Origin: Kutzneria sp. 744
GTDB taxonomy: Bacteria; Actinomycetota; Actinomycetes; Mycobacteriales; Pseudonocardiaceae
NCBI RefSeq assembly: GCF_000568255.1
Contig: NZ_KK037166.1
Coordinates: 4,454,171 to 4,518,170 of the forward strand
Direction: 5' to 3'
Length of the DNA: 64,000 nucleotides
In this document: positions 35,685 to 44,188 of the stretch, in pieces
Position numbering within the stretch: the stretch's first letter is position 1
How the letters are laid out: every line of letters starts with the position of its first letter
Translations under genes and position numbers: made by a program
The notes under the pieces: model-generated
What the model was told of the DNA's origin: nothing
The model's database searches: none
What the model saw: the letters and a program-made list of their open reading frames with translations, nothing else

Positions 35685-35854
35685 GCGGCGGCTCCGGGGG
35701 CCAGTACCAGGTTCGCGTCGCTGATCCGGCACGGGGCGCCCTGGGGACGACCGGGTTCGTGTCGCTCCGGGTGGAGGCGTCGGATCTGGCGGGCAACCGG
35801 ATGAACCAGACCGTTCTGCGCGCGTACGCGCTCACCGACAAGCTGGTCGAATGA
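35570..35854 (+). pseudogene. Frameshifted C-terminal domain of the subtilase
   Basis: In the third frame VTVGYHSAVLPPAQV, LRLWYSTNDGTTWQQA and FVSLRVEASDLAGN continue a beta-sandwich domain to a stop at 35854, with matching codon bias. Removing two bases near CTTCAAAGG restores one reading frame from 31821. This is either a true mutation or a sequence error. Confidence 0.75.
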
Positions 35855-35878
35855 CAAGTCGGGCCTAGCGACGAGCGT

Positions 35879-35914
35879 GACGGGTGGTGCCACCCCTGCC
35901 AGGCACCACCCGTC
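35879..35914. terminator. Bidirectional hairpin between subtilase and inhibitor genes
   Basis: GACGGGTGGTGCC and GGCACCACCCGTC form a perfect 13-bp stem with a ten-base loop, between the ends of two converging genes. Confidence 0.8.
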
Positions 35915-35961
35915 CGCGCCCCCGTCGCCTGCCGGGGTTTCTGTCCCCGATCCGGGAGGGT

Positions 35962-36381
35962 TTAGAGATCGAAGACAAGACCGGTGCGCACGCGCAGCTT
36001 GCACTGGTTCTCGAACGTCTGCTGGTAGTCGACGGTCACCCTCTCCCACACCCCGGTGGCACTGACGGTCACCGGGTCGTACAGCTCGGATCCGGCCCCG
36101 CACACCCCCTTCCTGGAATCGCCGGGAAGTCGGGCGAAGTCACCGTTCGCGAAGGCGATGTCGCGGCACGCCGCCTCGCCGTGCGGATGATCCCCCCCGA
36201 CGGGATCGCACCAGAGTGAGCGCGCCCGTTTCTGCTCCCGGTCGCCAGTGCCTGTGACCGCCGTCAACTGCACATACTCCGTAAAGCTCTGTCCGACCGC
36301 GAGCTGAACCGCACCAGCCGGCCGCCCCACCATGACTCCACTCATGAGCACGATTGACGCAATCAAGAGTCGACATACCAT
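35962..36381 (-). CDS. SSI-family (I16) secreted protease inhibitor
   Basis: 139 residues from ATG 36381 with GGGGAG seven bases upstream; longer starts lack a ribosome site. Signal peptide VCRLLIASIVLMSGVMVG is followed by the subtilisin-inhibitor domain: LWCDPVGGDHPHGEAAC, GDFARL, then C-x6-YDPVTVSATGVW and FENQCKL, ending VFDL. All four Cys of the two SSI disulfides are present. The reactive loop differs: SSI has three residues between Cys and YDP, here there are six, and Glu takes the P1 place by alignment to YDP. It faces the subtilase gene end to end, so the two may form a protease-inhibitor pair. Confidence 0.92.
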   Translation of the reverse strand: MVCRLLIASIVLMSGVMVGRPAGAVQLAVGQSFTEYVQLTAVTGTGDREQKRARSLWCDPVGGDHPHGEAACRDIAFANGDFARLPGDSRKGVCGAGSELYDPVTVSATGVWERVTVDYQQTFENQCKLRVRTGLVFDL

Positions 36382-36407
36382 GCCATAACTCCCCAACCTG
36401 TTTACCA

Positions 36408-36460
36408 TCACCCCGATATCCGCGTCACCCCGATATCTATCCGCGTCACCCAAGATATTC
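36408..36460. repeat. Direct repeats in the SSI-type gene promoter region
   Basis: TCACCCCGATATC occurs at 36408 and 36425 exactly, and a diverged third unit (TCACCCAAGATATTC) starts at 36446. They lie 27-79 bp upstream of the inhibitor start and could be operator sites. Confidence 0.5.
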
Positions 36461-36872
36461 GCGCCAGAGCGTCCGGAGCACCACCTCTTCGGCTGAGAGC
36501 CACGCCTCTCGCACATCTTCACCTGAACGGCCGTCAACAACCCTGGTCGTCGACGATCTGGTCACCGCGTGCTCACATGCGGCCCACATGGCGCTTCCGC
36601 GCCAAATGTCAAAAAGCACGCGCCACCGATCACAGCGTGACGCCATCCACCGCGAACCATCCCAGACCGCCAGCCGCCGAACGGATGAACAACTGAGGAT
36701 AATGCCGTGACGCCACGCCTCCAGACCACTACACCATTTCAGTGACAACAGCGGGATCTCATGGCAACTATCCGATATTTGCCCATGTGGAATCGATTCA
36801 GAGCGCGAAGGTGATGTCGAATCGCGCGGCGGCCCCCTGGTTAGCGGAGGGCGAAACAGGCAGCCTAATTCC
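36461..36872. other. Intergenic, nothing recognised
   Basis: Divergent gap between the inhibitor and sigma-factor genes. No gene-like frame with codon bias, and no repeat that I could pick out. Confidence 0.4.
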
Positions 36873-37442
36873 GTGACGACTCCAACGCTCAGCCGACCGC
36901 TCGGGGAGGACGCGTCAGCAGTACCCAGGCCGCCGGCGGACGCAACCATGCCCACCCCGAAGTCTCCGCCCTCCGCATACTGGACGGTATGCGCTCGAAT
37001 AAGGCAACAACTGGTCCGAGTGGCGGCGCGACGATGTATCGCGCCGACCGAACCCGAGGACATCGTGCAGGAGGCAATCATCCGGGGCGCCGAGTTCGAC
37101 CGGCTGGACATGGAACGTGTGCCCCAGTTTCTCACCAGACTAGTGACCCGCCTGTGCGTCGATGAGGCCCGTCACAATGCGGTCGTCAAGAAGATGGCGA
37201 GTCACCCCCGACTCATTCCCCAAACCGCCGACGATCTCGTGGACGTCGTGTGCGACCACGCGGAGGCCCAGTGGCTCGCCTCCCGCCTGGAGGCATTTTC
37301 ACCGAAGGACCGGAAACTGGTGCTGATGTTGACGAACGGATTCACCCGAAAGGAGATCGCCGAAGAGCTCGGCACGACACCGCAGGGCACGCACTCCGCG
37401 CTCTACCGGATCCGCAAGAAGATGGTCGAGCGCTATGGGTGA
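36873..37442 (+). CDS. ECF-like RNA polymerase sigma-70 family factor
   Basis: 189 residues from GTG 36873; the ribosome site is weak (GGAGG lies too far at 36846), so the start is uncertain. Region 2 is seen at EPEDIVQEAIIRGAEFDRL and VPQFLTRLVTRLCVDEARH, and region 4 at FSPKDRKLVLMLTNGFTRKE then IAEELGTTPQGTHSALYRI. There is no adjacent anti-sigma gene. The gene ends 13 bp from the converging membrane-protein gene of the lanthipeptide locus. What it transcribes is unknown. Confidence 0.87.
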   Translation: MTTPTLSRPLGEDASAVPRPPADATMPTPKSPPSAYWTVCARIRQQLVRVAARRCIAPTEPEDIVQEAIIRGAEFDRLDMERVPQFLTRLVTRLCVDEARHNAVVKKMASHPRLIPQTADDLVDVVCDHAEAQWLASRLEAFSPKDRKLVLMLTNGFTRKEIAEELGTTPQGTHSALYRIRKKMVERYG

Positions 37443-37455
37443 GTGCCCTCGGCGC

Positions 37456-38085
37456 TTACCCCTCGTTCGACACGCCGGCGACCCGCAGCCCGCGCACGCC
37501 GTCGAGCAACCACGCCGACAGTTCTCCCGCCACCACCACCGCGTTTCCATGATCGCCCAGGCCGGACACACACGTCGTGGCGGCCAGCGCCGACAGTGGC
37601 GCGCTGACGGTCAGGATGAGAGCGAGATGCCAGCCGCGGGACGCCAACCGGACCATGGCGCCCATCGACGCGGCGACGGCCAGCAGGAGTTCGATCAGCA
37701 GCAGTGCGGTGCCCGTCTGCCCCATGGGCGCCGCGGTCCCCGGGTCGGGCGGCATGAGTCGCCGTTGCTCGGCGACCCCCAGTTCGAGCATTTCCCGAAG
37801 CGGGCGGCCGCCCCGCCCCGGCAGGCCGTCGCGGTCGCGGTGGGCGCACGCGAAGTCCCGAACGGCGTCCGCGGCGAGCGACAGCACGGCCGCGGCGAGC
37901 ACCGAGGCTATCGCAAACGCGGCGCCACGACCGATGAGCGCGGCGTCGAGACCGCAGACAAGCATCGCGGGTGACACCGCCGCGGCGATGGCCGGAAGCG
38001 CGTCGCCGACGCGGACGATCAGCGGCACGCCACGGGCCGACAGTGCCACGGGACCGAGCAGACCGCGCAGCGGTCGGCAGAACAT
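37456..38085 (-). CDS. Membrane protein of the class III lanthipeptide locus, unknown function
   Basis: 209 residues from ATG 38085 with CTGGAGGA five bases upstream; an ATG eight codons earlier is less well placed. Hydrophobic segments appear at about 20-65 (VGDALPAIAAAVSPAMLVCG, GAAFAIASVLAAAVLSLA) and 130-180 (ALLLIELLLAVAASMGAMV, LALILTVSAPLSALAA), giving four likely helices around a charged cytosolic loop. No transport ATPase or permease motif is seen. It lies directly after the precursor gene in the same direction, so export, immunity or anchoring are possible. I do not recognise the family. Confidence 0.7.
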   Translation of the reverse strand: MFCRPLRGLLGPVALSARGVPLIVRVGDALPAIAAAVSPAMLVCGLDAALIGRGAAFAIASVLAAAVLSLAADAVRDFACAHRDRDGLPGRGGRPLREMLELGVAEQRRLMPPDPGTAAPMGQTGTALLLIELLLAVAASMGAMVRLASRGWHLALILTVSAPLSALAATTCVSGLGDHGNAVVVAGELSAWLLDGVRGLRVAGVSNEG

Positions 38086-38192
38086 GGTTGTCCTCCAGGG
38101 AGTGTTCATGTGATCAACGGGGTGGGAACGACGCGGTCGGTGCGCGCCGCTCCCACCCCCTACTGCGTCAGCGTCCGAATGAGGTCATCGGC

Positions 38193-38327
38193 TTAAAGGC
38201 ACACCCCGCCGCCCAGGATCACTGAGATCCAGATGTGGTCGCACCCATGGCCGCACCCGTGGTCGCAGGGGTCGCCGCAGCAACCCGGCGCCGCATCGAG
38301 CGCCTGCAGTCCGAGTACGTTCTCCAT
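38193..38327 (-). CDS. Class III lanthipeptide-type precursor, Cys/His-rich core
   Basis: 44 codons; AAGGAGAA lies eight bases before the ATG. The start MENVLGLQALDA carries the LxLQxL motif by which class III synthetases bind leaders (compare ILELQNLD in LabA). The core is APGCCGDPCDHGCGHG, then CDHIWISVILGGGVCL: six Cys, three His, three Asp, one Ser and no Thr. Labionin or several lanthionines would need more Ser/Thr, so at most one ring (Ser35 to Cys43 or to an earlier Cys) can form. The repeated C-x-H-G spacing looks more like a metal site or disulfide scaffold. It follows the lanKC gene by 99 bp on the same strand, which supports the assignment. Confidence 0.82.
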   Translation of the reverse strand: MENVLGLQALDAAPGCCGDPCDHGCGHGCDHIWISVILGGGVCL

Positions 38328-38426
38328 GTGACATTTCTCCTTCGTCGAATGGATAATCCGCCAGCGTCTCGCGCTGGAGGTCAGTGGGCCGGCGCGATCA
38401 GCGCCGAGCCGTGGGGCGCGAGGCGC

Positions 38427-41023
38427 CTACAGGAAGGGCAGCAGCGTGCCTTCGCCACCGCCGGCCAGGGTCATCGCGCGCAGCACTCCCGCGCTGCCCG
38501 TCGCGAAGTCCATCGACAGGCGCAGCGAATGGCTGCCCGGAAACGCCAGCGCGCCCAAATAGTGGGTGGCGTGCAGGGAGACCAGGAGAGTCCGATGGCG
38601 GCGCAGCGCCCGCTCGGTGTCGGCGTCCGCGCCACGACGCGCCAGAACCGCCAACGCGCCGAGCATGCCGGCACGTCCCGAGAACAGTCCGGCCTCGGGC
38701 ACGAACTCGGCCTGGCATGACCGTTCCAGCACCGGCAGGTCCGGCGCGCATGCCGCCTCGGGCAGGTAACCCACGATCATGTCGCCGACGAGCGCGAACC
38801 CGGCCGAGCCGGCGGCGAGGCTCGACGACAGGCGCCGGCCCGCCGGCACAGGTGACGATCCGTCGGATCCGTACCCGCAGTTGCCGAGATCACGGCACAG
38901 CGCCTGTTCCGCCAGTCGTAGCCAGGACCTGTCCAGCGTGTACTCGTACAGGCGTAGGAAGAACAACGCCGGTCCGGTCCAGCCGCGCAGCAGCCCGACG
39001 GCGGCGTTCGAGCGGGGCCTCGTCTCGGTGAGCTGCTCCGCCAGCCGCTCGCCGATGGCCATCGCGTCCGCGGCAAGCCCCGCGTCCCGCCAGGTCCGGC
39101 CCAGGTGCAGAAGGTTGAGGCCGATGCCGGCGAGGCCACCGTCGAGTCCGTGGTCGCGGCTGGCCAGGACCAGCGGCACCGCCGCCTCCACCAGTGCCGC
39201 CGCCTCCTTCCGGTGGCCGAGGAAGTCCAGCACGTAGGCAACACCGTGCGCCCCGTCGTAGAAGCCCGGACGCCGAAGCGGTTCACGGTGCACCGCATCC
39301 AGCAACCACTGCTCGTACTGGGGATGACGGCCGCCGCCGCTGACCGCAATCGTGTGCAACACGCCGGCCGCGCCGTACGCGAAGCACGTGCCGCCGAGCG
39401 AGAACTGCTCGATGTCGCCGGGGAACAGCCGGTCCTGTCGCTCCGGTTTTTTCACTCGCCCTGATCGCCTCGACGACGGAGTCGCGCAGTGCCACCCAGC
39501 AGAATTTCGGGCAGTGCGCCGCCGCCGTGCACGGCCTCGGCCACCGCGCAGTCGGGTTCGTCCGGTTCGCACGTGTTCCGCGACCGGTCCCGGGGGCAGC
39601 AGCGCGGCCTGGTCGGGTCGAGTTTCGGCGAGTATGTCCTCGACGTATCCCGCGGGCAGCGGAAACCCGTCGCCCGGACGAAGTCGCCGTGTGCTCGCAG
39701 CTTCGCGGGAGCCAGCGCGGTCAAGGTGGTCATCGGCAGGAACATCCACAGCCGCAACGCCGCGAGCGCGTAGTCGTCGACCGCGAAACCCGTGCGGTCG
39801 GCCGGGGCGCCGAACCCGGGCGCCCCGAACGCCGGCCGGCGCCGCCGGACGCCGACATCGAAGGCGAGCTCGAAGTCCACCAGCGAGACGGAGTCGTCGA
39901 CGTTGACCAGGACGTTGCCCGGATGCAGATCAGCGAAGACGATGCCCCTGTCATGGATGTCGGACAGCAGGCTCTCGACGTTGGCCAACACGTGCAGTGC
40001 CCGACGGGTGAACGAGTGCAGCTCGTGCGACGACGCCTCGCGTTGGTTGCACGGATACTCGTCGGCCAGCCACTGTGCCAGGCTCCGCCCCGGTATGTGC
40101 TGCATCACGAGGAAGTCGTGTTCCCACATCGCCAGGTAGTCACGGAGTTCCGGCACACCGCCGACGCCCGCGAGGCGGTCGAGCATCCGGCCCTCGTGGT
40201 AGAGCCGGTGCACCGCGTCCGTGCCGTCCCACTCCACGGCGGCCAGTGGCCGCGCCTCCTTCAGCACGACCAGGTCGCCGCCGTCGGCCGGCCGGGCCAG
40301 GTAGACGCCGCCGGCGTTGGAGAAGTGCAGCGCCTGCTCCACGTGGTACGGGTGGTCGACCGTCGCCGCTGCCCTGCGCACATCGAGCTGGGGTAACAGG
40401 ATCGCGGGCAGGGACACCCAGTCAGGGGGGCGGAACACGGGTTCGCGCCGGTCGGGGACCAGCCTTCCATCGGGTCTGCGCAGGGCCGGCGTCGGCCGAC
40501 CCGACTCGTCGGACGTCCACAGCTCGACGAAGGCTCCGTAACGCACGTACAGCGGCCCCTCACCGTAACGCAGGTCGGACAGGATGTAGGGCCCGCGTTC
40601 CCCGACGAGCGCCAGCGAGAGATCGACGAGGATCCGGCCCAGCTCCGGCTCGTCGACCGGGTAGATGGTGACGAACTTGCCGCTCGACTCGCGCGGCGCG
40701 TACTTCGAGTTCCGCGCCACCAGAGCCTTCTCGCTGGTGATGAACTTGAACGGCACGCCACGCGACAGGCAGTAGTCGGCCACCGTCGCGAGCACTCTTG
40801 CCGCGTTCTTCGGCACGGCCGAGACGTGCACCTTCCATCCCTGCTCGGGCCCGTCGTACTCGGCGGGGCGCAGGACGGACCAGACACCGGATTGAGAACG
40901 CTCCCATCCAGGCGGACACGAACGCGCCGGCACATCGAACGAGCCGGTGTCACCCCCCCAGTTCGCCGGGGTTTCGTAGAACTGCGGATCCTCAAGGCAG
41001 AAAGCCTCGTAGCGCATATCCAT
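38427..41023 (-). pseudogene. Class III lanthionine synthetase LanKC with frameshifted linker
   Basis: ATG 41023 has AGAAGG seven bases upstream. One frame (41023 to about 39680) encodes the N-terminal lyase region and a Ser/Thr kinase domain: VVLKEARPLAAVEWDG, IVFADLHPGNVLVNVDD with catalytic Asp, SLVDFELAFD. Reading then passes through three shifts: to a second frame at GFPLPAGYVEDILAETRPD (about 39670), to a third at WVALRDSVVEAIRASE (about 39500), and back to the second at a run of six T (39448-39453) for KPERQDRLFPGD. The cyclase region to 38427 (FYDGAHGVAYVL, GLDGGLAGIGLN) is then open and lacks zinc ligands, as in class III. The gene is non-functional as read, unless the shifts are errors or two separate proteins are made. 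Confidence 0.8.
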
Positions 41024-41828
41024 CCAAGAACCTTCTCTTCAACGGTGAATTCCCCGACAAGGACCCGGGCGCCACCGCGCGAGCAATTCCACTGGAACTT
41101 GTGCCGCAACCCGACCTCGACAGGCGAGGACATGCCCCCGCGACCCACCGCGTCCTTCGTTTCTCTACGAAGCACAACGGGTGCAACTCTCGCAGATAGA
41201 ATTCGTTTCACACGCCTGCCATGCGGGTGAACCGGCGGCCTCGGCCACACGGGGGACACCCGCTCGCGGTAAAACCCGGCAAGACCGCCACCCGACGGCG
41301 ACACACAGGAAACGCTCGGAGCACCGCAAACGCATCACGGGCCGGCGCAGTTCGACAGCTACATGAAGAGTTTTCACGATTAACATGAATAATCTTCGCA
41401 TTTGCCGGCCGATCTGGCGCGGAAATTGACCCGAACAGCAGTTGACCAATCACCCTCGCGGACGTTGCCCCGCACCCTGGGTACCGCCAACATGAACGAG
41501 GCTCGATTTGATCGACCAGACGGAGCAACCGGCTGACGCCATCCGGCCCCTACCCGCGGCCTCGCGTTTCCGGGATCGGATGACCTTCGAACCGGAATTC
41601 GCCGCGCCGAGGCCCCCAAGGTCTACCGGCACAGCACCGTCTTTCTATCGGGCGCAGCGGGGATCAACCCGCTCCCCGCCGAACAACGAGCCGCGAACCC
41701 CGCGCATGCGGAAACACGATCAGGCGAAGTGGATACATGAGCGAAACAACACCCGAGGCACACACCATTCAATCCACGACATCACCATCGAGGAGGTGCC
41801 AACAGGAAGGCCGAGGTGGCAACGACAC
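41024..41828. other. 805-bp divergent gap between lanKC and SDR genes
   Basis: Frames here lack codon bias and strong starts. It should hold the promoters of the leftward lanthipeptide locus and of the rightward SDR. The stretch around 41160-41420 is AT-richer than the genes. No other structure seen. Confidence 0.45.
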
Positions 41829-42692
41829 ATGAACAAAAAATGGGCGGCGGCCCTGGTCACCGGCGCCACCGACGGCATCGGCTGCGCCGTGGCGCACCGA
41901 CTGGCGGGCCTGGTCGACACCCTCCTGATACATGGCCGGCACCCGACCAGCCTGATGGAGTTGGCGGCGTCGCTCGCGCCCGCCAACCCGGGGACGACGA
42001 TCATCCCGCTCAAGGCCGACCTCGCCAGTTTCGCCGAGATCCGCTACATGATCAATCGAGTGTGCGGCACCCTGGACAGACTCGACATCCTCGTGAACAA
42101 CGCGGCCACCGCCGGCATCTACCCGAGAACGCTGTCCGGCGACGGGCACGAGATGACGCTCCAGGTGAACTACCTCGCCCCGGTGATGCTCACCGCCGGC
42201 CTGTTCCCACTGCTCACCACCCCCGCGCAGAGCCGAATCGTCAACGTGGTCTGCAGTCCGCAGAATAACGTCAAGCTGCGCTGGCACGACATGTCGCTGG
42301 AACAGCGCTACCACCCGGTGACGGCCTACACGCAGTCCAAGCTGGCGCTCACACTGCACACCGCCGGTCTGGCCGACATCCTGGCCGACAGCTCGTGCAG
42401 CGCCGTGGCCGTCGATCCCGGAACCGCGGACACGAAGCTGCACCGCCGGGCGTTCGGCTGGCTGACCGGGCCCGTCGCGGCGGCCGCGGACTCTGTGCTG
42501 TACGCCATCACGGCATCGACCGGCGTCAAGGGCTCCTACTTCGAACAAAAGCTGCGAATCCAGCCTCCGGCCGAACACTCGAGTCCGCATGTCCAGCGGC
42601 ACCTTGACCGGATCACGACTAACATGCTGAACATCCACCTGCCTTGGGTCGACATGGTCTACAGCCCTTTGACGAAGACATCCGCGACCTGA
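41829..42692 (+). CDS. Short-chain dehydrogenase/reductase
   Basis: 287 residues from ATG 41829 (GAGGTGG about twelve bases upstream). Cofactor motif TGATDGIG at residues about 9-16, NNAATAG near 85, and AYTQSKLAL with the Tyr and Lys pair; the catalytic Ser is in VNVVCSPQN. It resembles retinol-dehydrogenase-like SDRs of polyketide and RiPP clusters more than FabG. It precedes the TrmB/LuxR regulator and the type II PKS genes, but a terminator separates them, so a role as ketoreductase of that pathway is only possible. Confidence 0.87.
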   Translation: MNKKWAAALVTGATDGIGCAVAHRLAGLVDTLLIHGRHPTSLMELAASLAPANPGTTIIPLKADLASFAEIRYMINRVCGTLDRLDILVNNAATAGIYPRTLSGDGHEMTLQVNYLAPVMLTAGLFPLLTTPAQSRIVNVVCSPQNNVKLRWHDMSLEQRYHPVTAYTQSKLALTLHTAGLADILADSSCSAVAVDPGTADTKLHRRAFGWLTGPVAAAADSVLYAITASTGVKGSYFEQKLRIQPPAEHSSPHVQRHLDRITTNMLNIHLPWVDMVYSPLTKTSAT

Positions 42693-42726
42693 CCGGGCGC
42701 GTCCTGCCCGGGGATCACCACACCAG

Positions 42727-42755
42727 CGGGAGTCGACAGGGAGAGTCGACTCCCG
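42727..42755 (+). terminator. 11-bp hairpin terminator
   Basis: CGGGAGTCGAC and GTCGACTCCCG pair around seven bases, 34 bp after the SDR stop. Confidence 0.75.
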
Positions 42756-42915
42756 CCTGGACGGTGCCGCCCGTCCTACCGGGGGTGCGGCACGTCCCAC
42801 CTTGTCGGATGACCCACCAGTTGGGAACAGCAGGCCGTGGCGCAAGGACGACAGATGCGAATTCTCGCCCCCAGTGACTGCCCTGCCGAGCCACCCATAC
42901 CCCGAGGATCAATGC

Positions 42916-43938
42916 ATGCTCGAGATTCTTGGCCTCGATGCCATCGCCGAGGCGGTGTACGAAGCACTCGTCGACAACCCACCGCTGACGGTCGAAGAGA
43001 TGAGCAGCACTACCACCCTGGACCGAACGCGCGTCCAGGACGCGTTGAACACGTTGGAGGCCAATGGACTGGTCATGTGCACCGAGGGGGGCTCAACGGT
43101 GTTCACCGCGACGCCCCCCGACGTCGCGCTCGAGGTGCTCCTGCTGGAACAACAGGAAAGGATCAAGCGCACCCGGTTGTTCATGGAACAACTGGCCGCC
43201 CGGTACCGCCGCGCCGCCGCCGGCCGCAGCCCCGCCGACATGATCGAGGTGATCTCCGGCCGGCACGCGGTCGCCCAGCGCGTCGAGCAGATCCTGCGCA
43301 GCACGAGCACCGAGGTCCGCTTCATCGACAAGCATCCCTACGTGATTGCCCCGGAGACGCTGGCTCCCGTCGAGGCGGAGATGCTGCGTCGGGGCGTTCC
43401 CTACCGCGGTCTCTACGATCCGGTCGGACTGTCCACTCGCGACATCCAGGGCGAGATCGAACCCGCGATCGCCCAGGGGGAGCAGGCGAGGATGCTGGCG
43501 GAGGCGCCCATCAAGTTGATCCTGGCCGACCGGCGGCTCGCGCTGCTGCCGCTGCGATCCGATCCGCACGCGGTCGAGTCGGTCCTGGTCGTGCACCCGT
43601 CCGCGCTACTGGAGGCGCTGGACGCGCTGTTCGAGACCCTCTGGCGCACTGCCCTGCCGCTTCCTCCGGTCGGCGGCAAGAACGCCGACGAGGCCAATGG
43701 GCTGCCGCAGGAGGACGCCCGCCTCGTCGCCCTGCTGACCGCGGGCCTGCCGGATCGGATCATCGCCCGTCAACTGGGCCTGTCCTACCGGACCTTCCAG
43801 CGCCGGATCGGCGGTCTGCTGGAGCGACTGGGGGTTCGCACCCGTTTCCAGGCCGGTCTACAGGCGTCCTTCCGCGGGCTGGTCCCACCACCGGACGAGC
43901 ACCCCGACCAGAAGCCGACACCCGAGGACTTGCCCTGA
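42916..43938 (+). CDS. TrmB-type/LuxR HTH transcriptional regulator
   Basis: 340 residues from ATG 42916 with GAGG about nine bases upstream. The N-terminus (LEILGLDAIAEAVYEALVDN, LTVEEMSSTTTL) is a TrmB winged helix. A central region holds IEVISGRHAVAQRVEQIL, typical of the sugar-binding half of TrmB-like proteins, and the C-terminal 60 residues form a LuxR HTH (LVALLTAGLPDRIIARQLGL, SYRTFQRRIGGLLERLG). Regulators of this two-HTH type are common next to actinomycete biosynthetic genes. It is upstream of and codirectional with the type II PKS genes, so it is the likely local regulator. Confidence 0.86.
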   Translation: MLEILGLDAIAEAVYEALVDNPPLTVEEMSSTTTLDRTRVQDALNTLEANGLVMCTEGGSTVFTATPPDVALEVLLLEQQERIKRTRLFMEQLAARYRRAAAGRSPADMIEVISGRHAVAQRVEQILRSTSTEVRFIDKHPYVIAPETLAPVEAEMLRRGVPYRGLYDPVGLSTRDIQGEIEPAIAQGEQARMLAEAPIKLILADRRLALLPLRSDPHAVESVLVVHPSALLEALDALFETLWRTALPLPPVGGKNADEANGLPQEDARLVALLTAGLPDRIIARQLGLSYRTFQRRIGGLLERLGVRTRFQAGLQASFRGLVPPPDEHPDQKPTPEDLP

Positions 43939-44125
43939 CCGCAACGAGGGCAGCGATAACGAGCCTCACTCATGACTGGCCGCGGGCCCGGGGGGCCACC
44001 CAGATGGCCACCTGTGCCGGCCGGCGCGCCGAGGCAGACTTGGGCCATCACGACCGGGATGCGGTCGCTTCCTCAGGAGAACTCGTCCGGCCGGTCCAGG
44101 CACTGGAAACCAGCCGGACGCCGAC

Positions 44126-44188
44126 ATGAGTCAGGACGACGAGTTGACCGTGCGCGCTACGGACACCGCACGAGGTGATGCGGCGTGA
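44126..44188 (+). CDS. 20-residue leader-like frame coupled to KSa start
   Basis: MSQDDELTVRATDTARGDAA ends in a TGA that overlaps the ATG of the ketosynthase as TGATG. It may only serve translational coupling, or be chance. No clear ribosome site precedes it. Confidence 0.25.
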   Translation: MSQDDELTVRATDTARGDAA

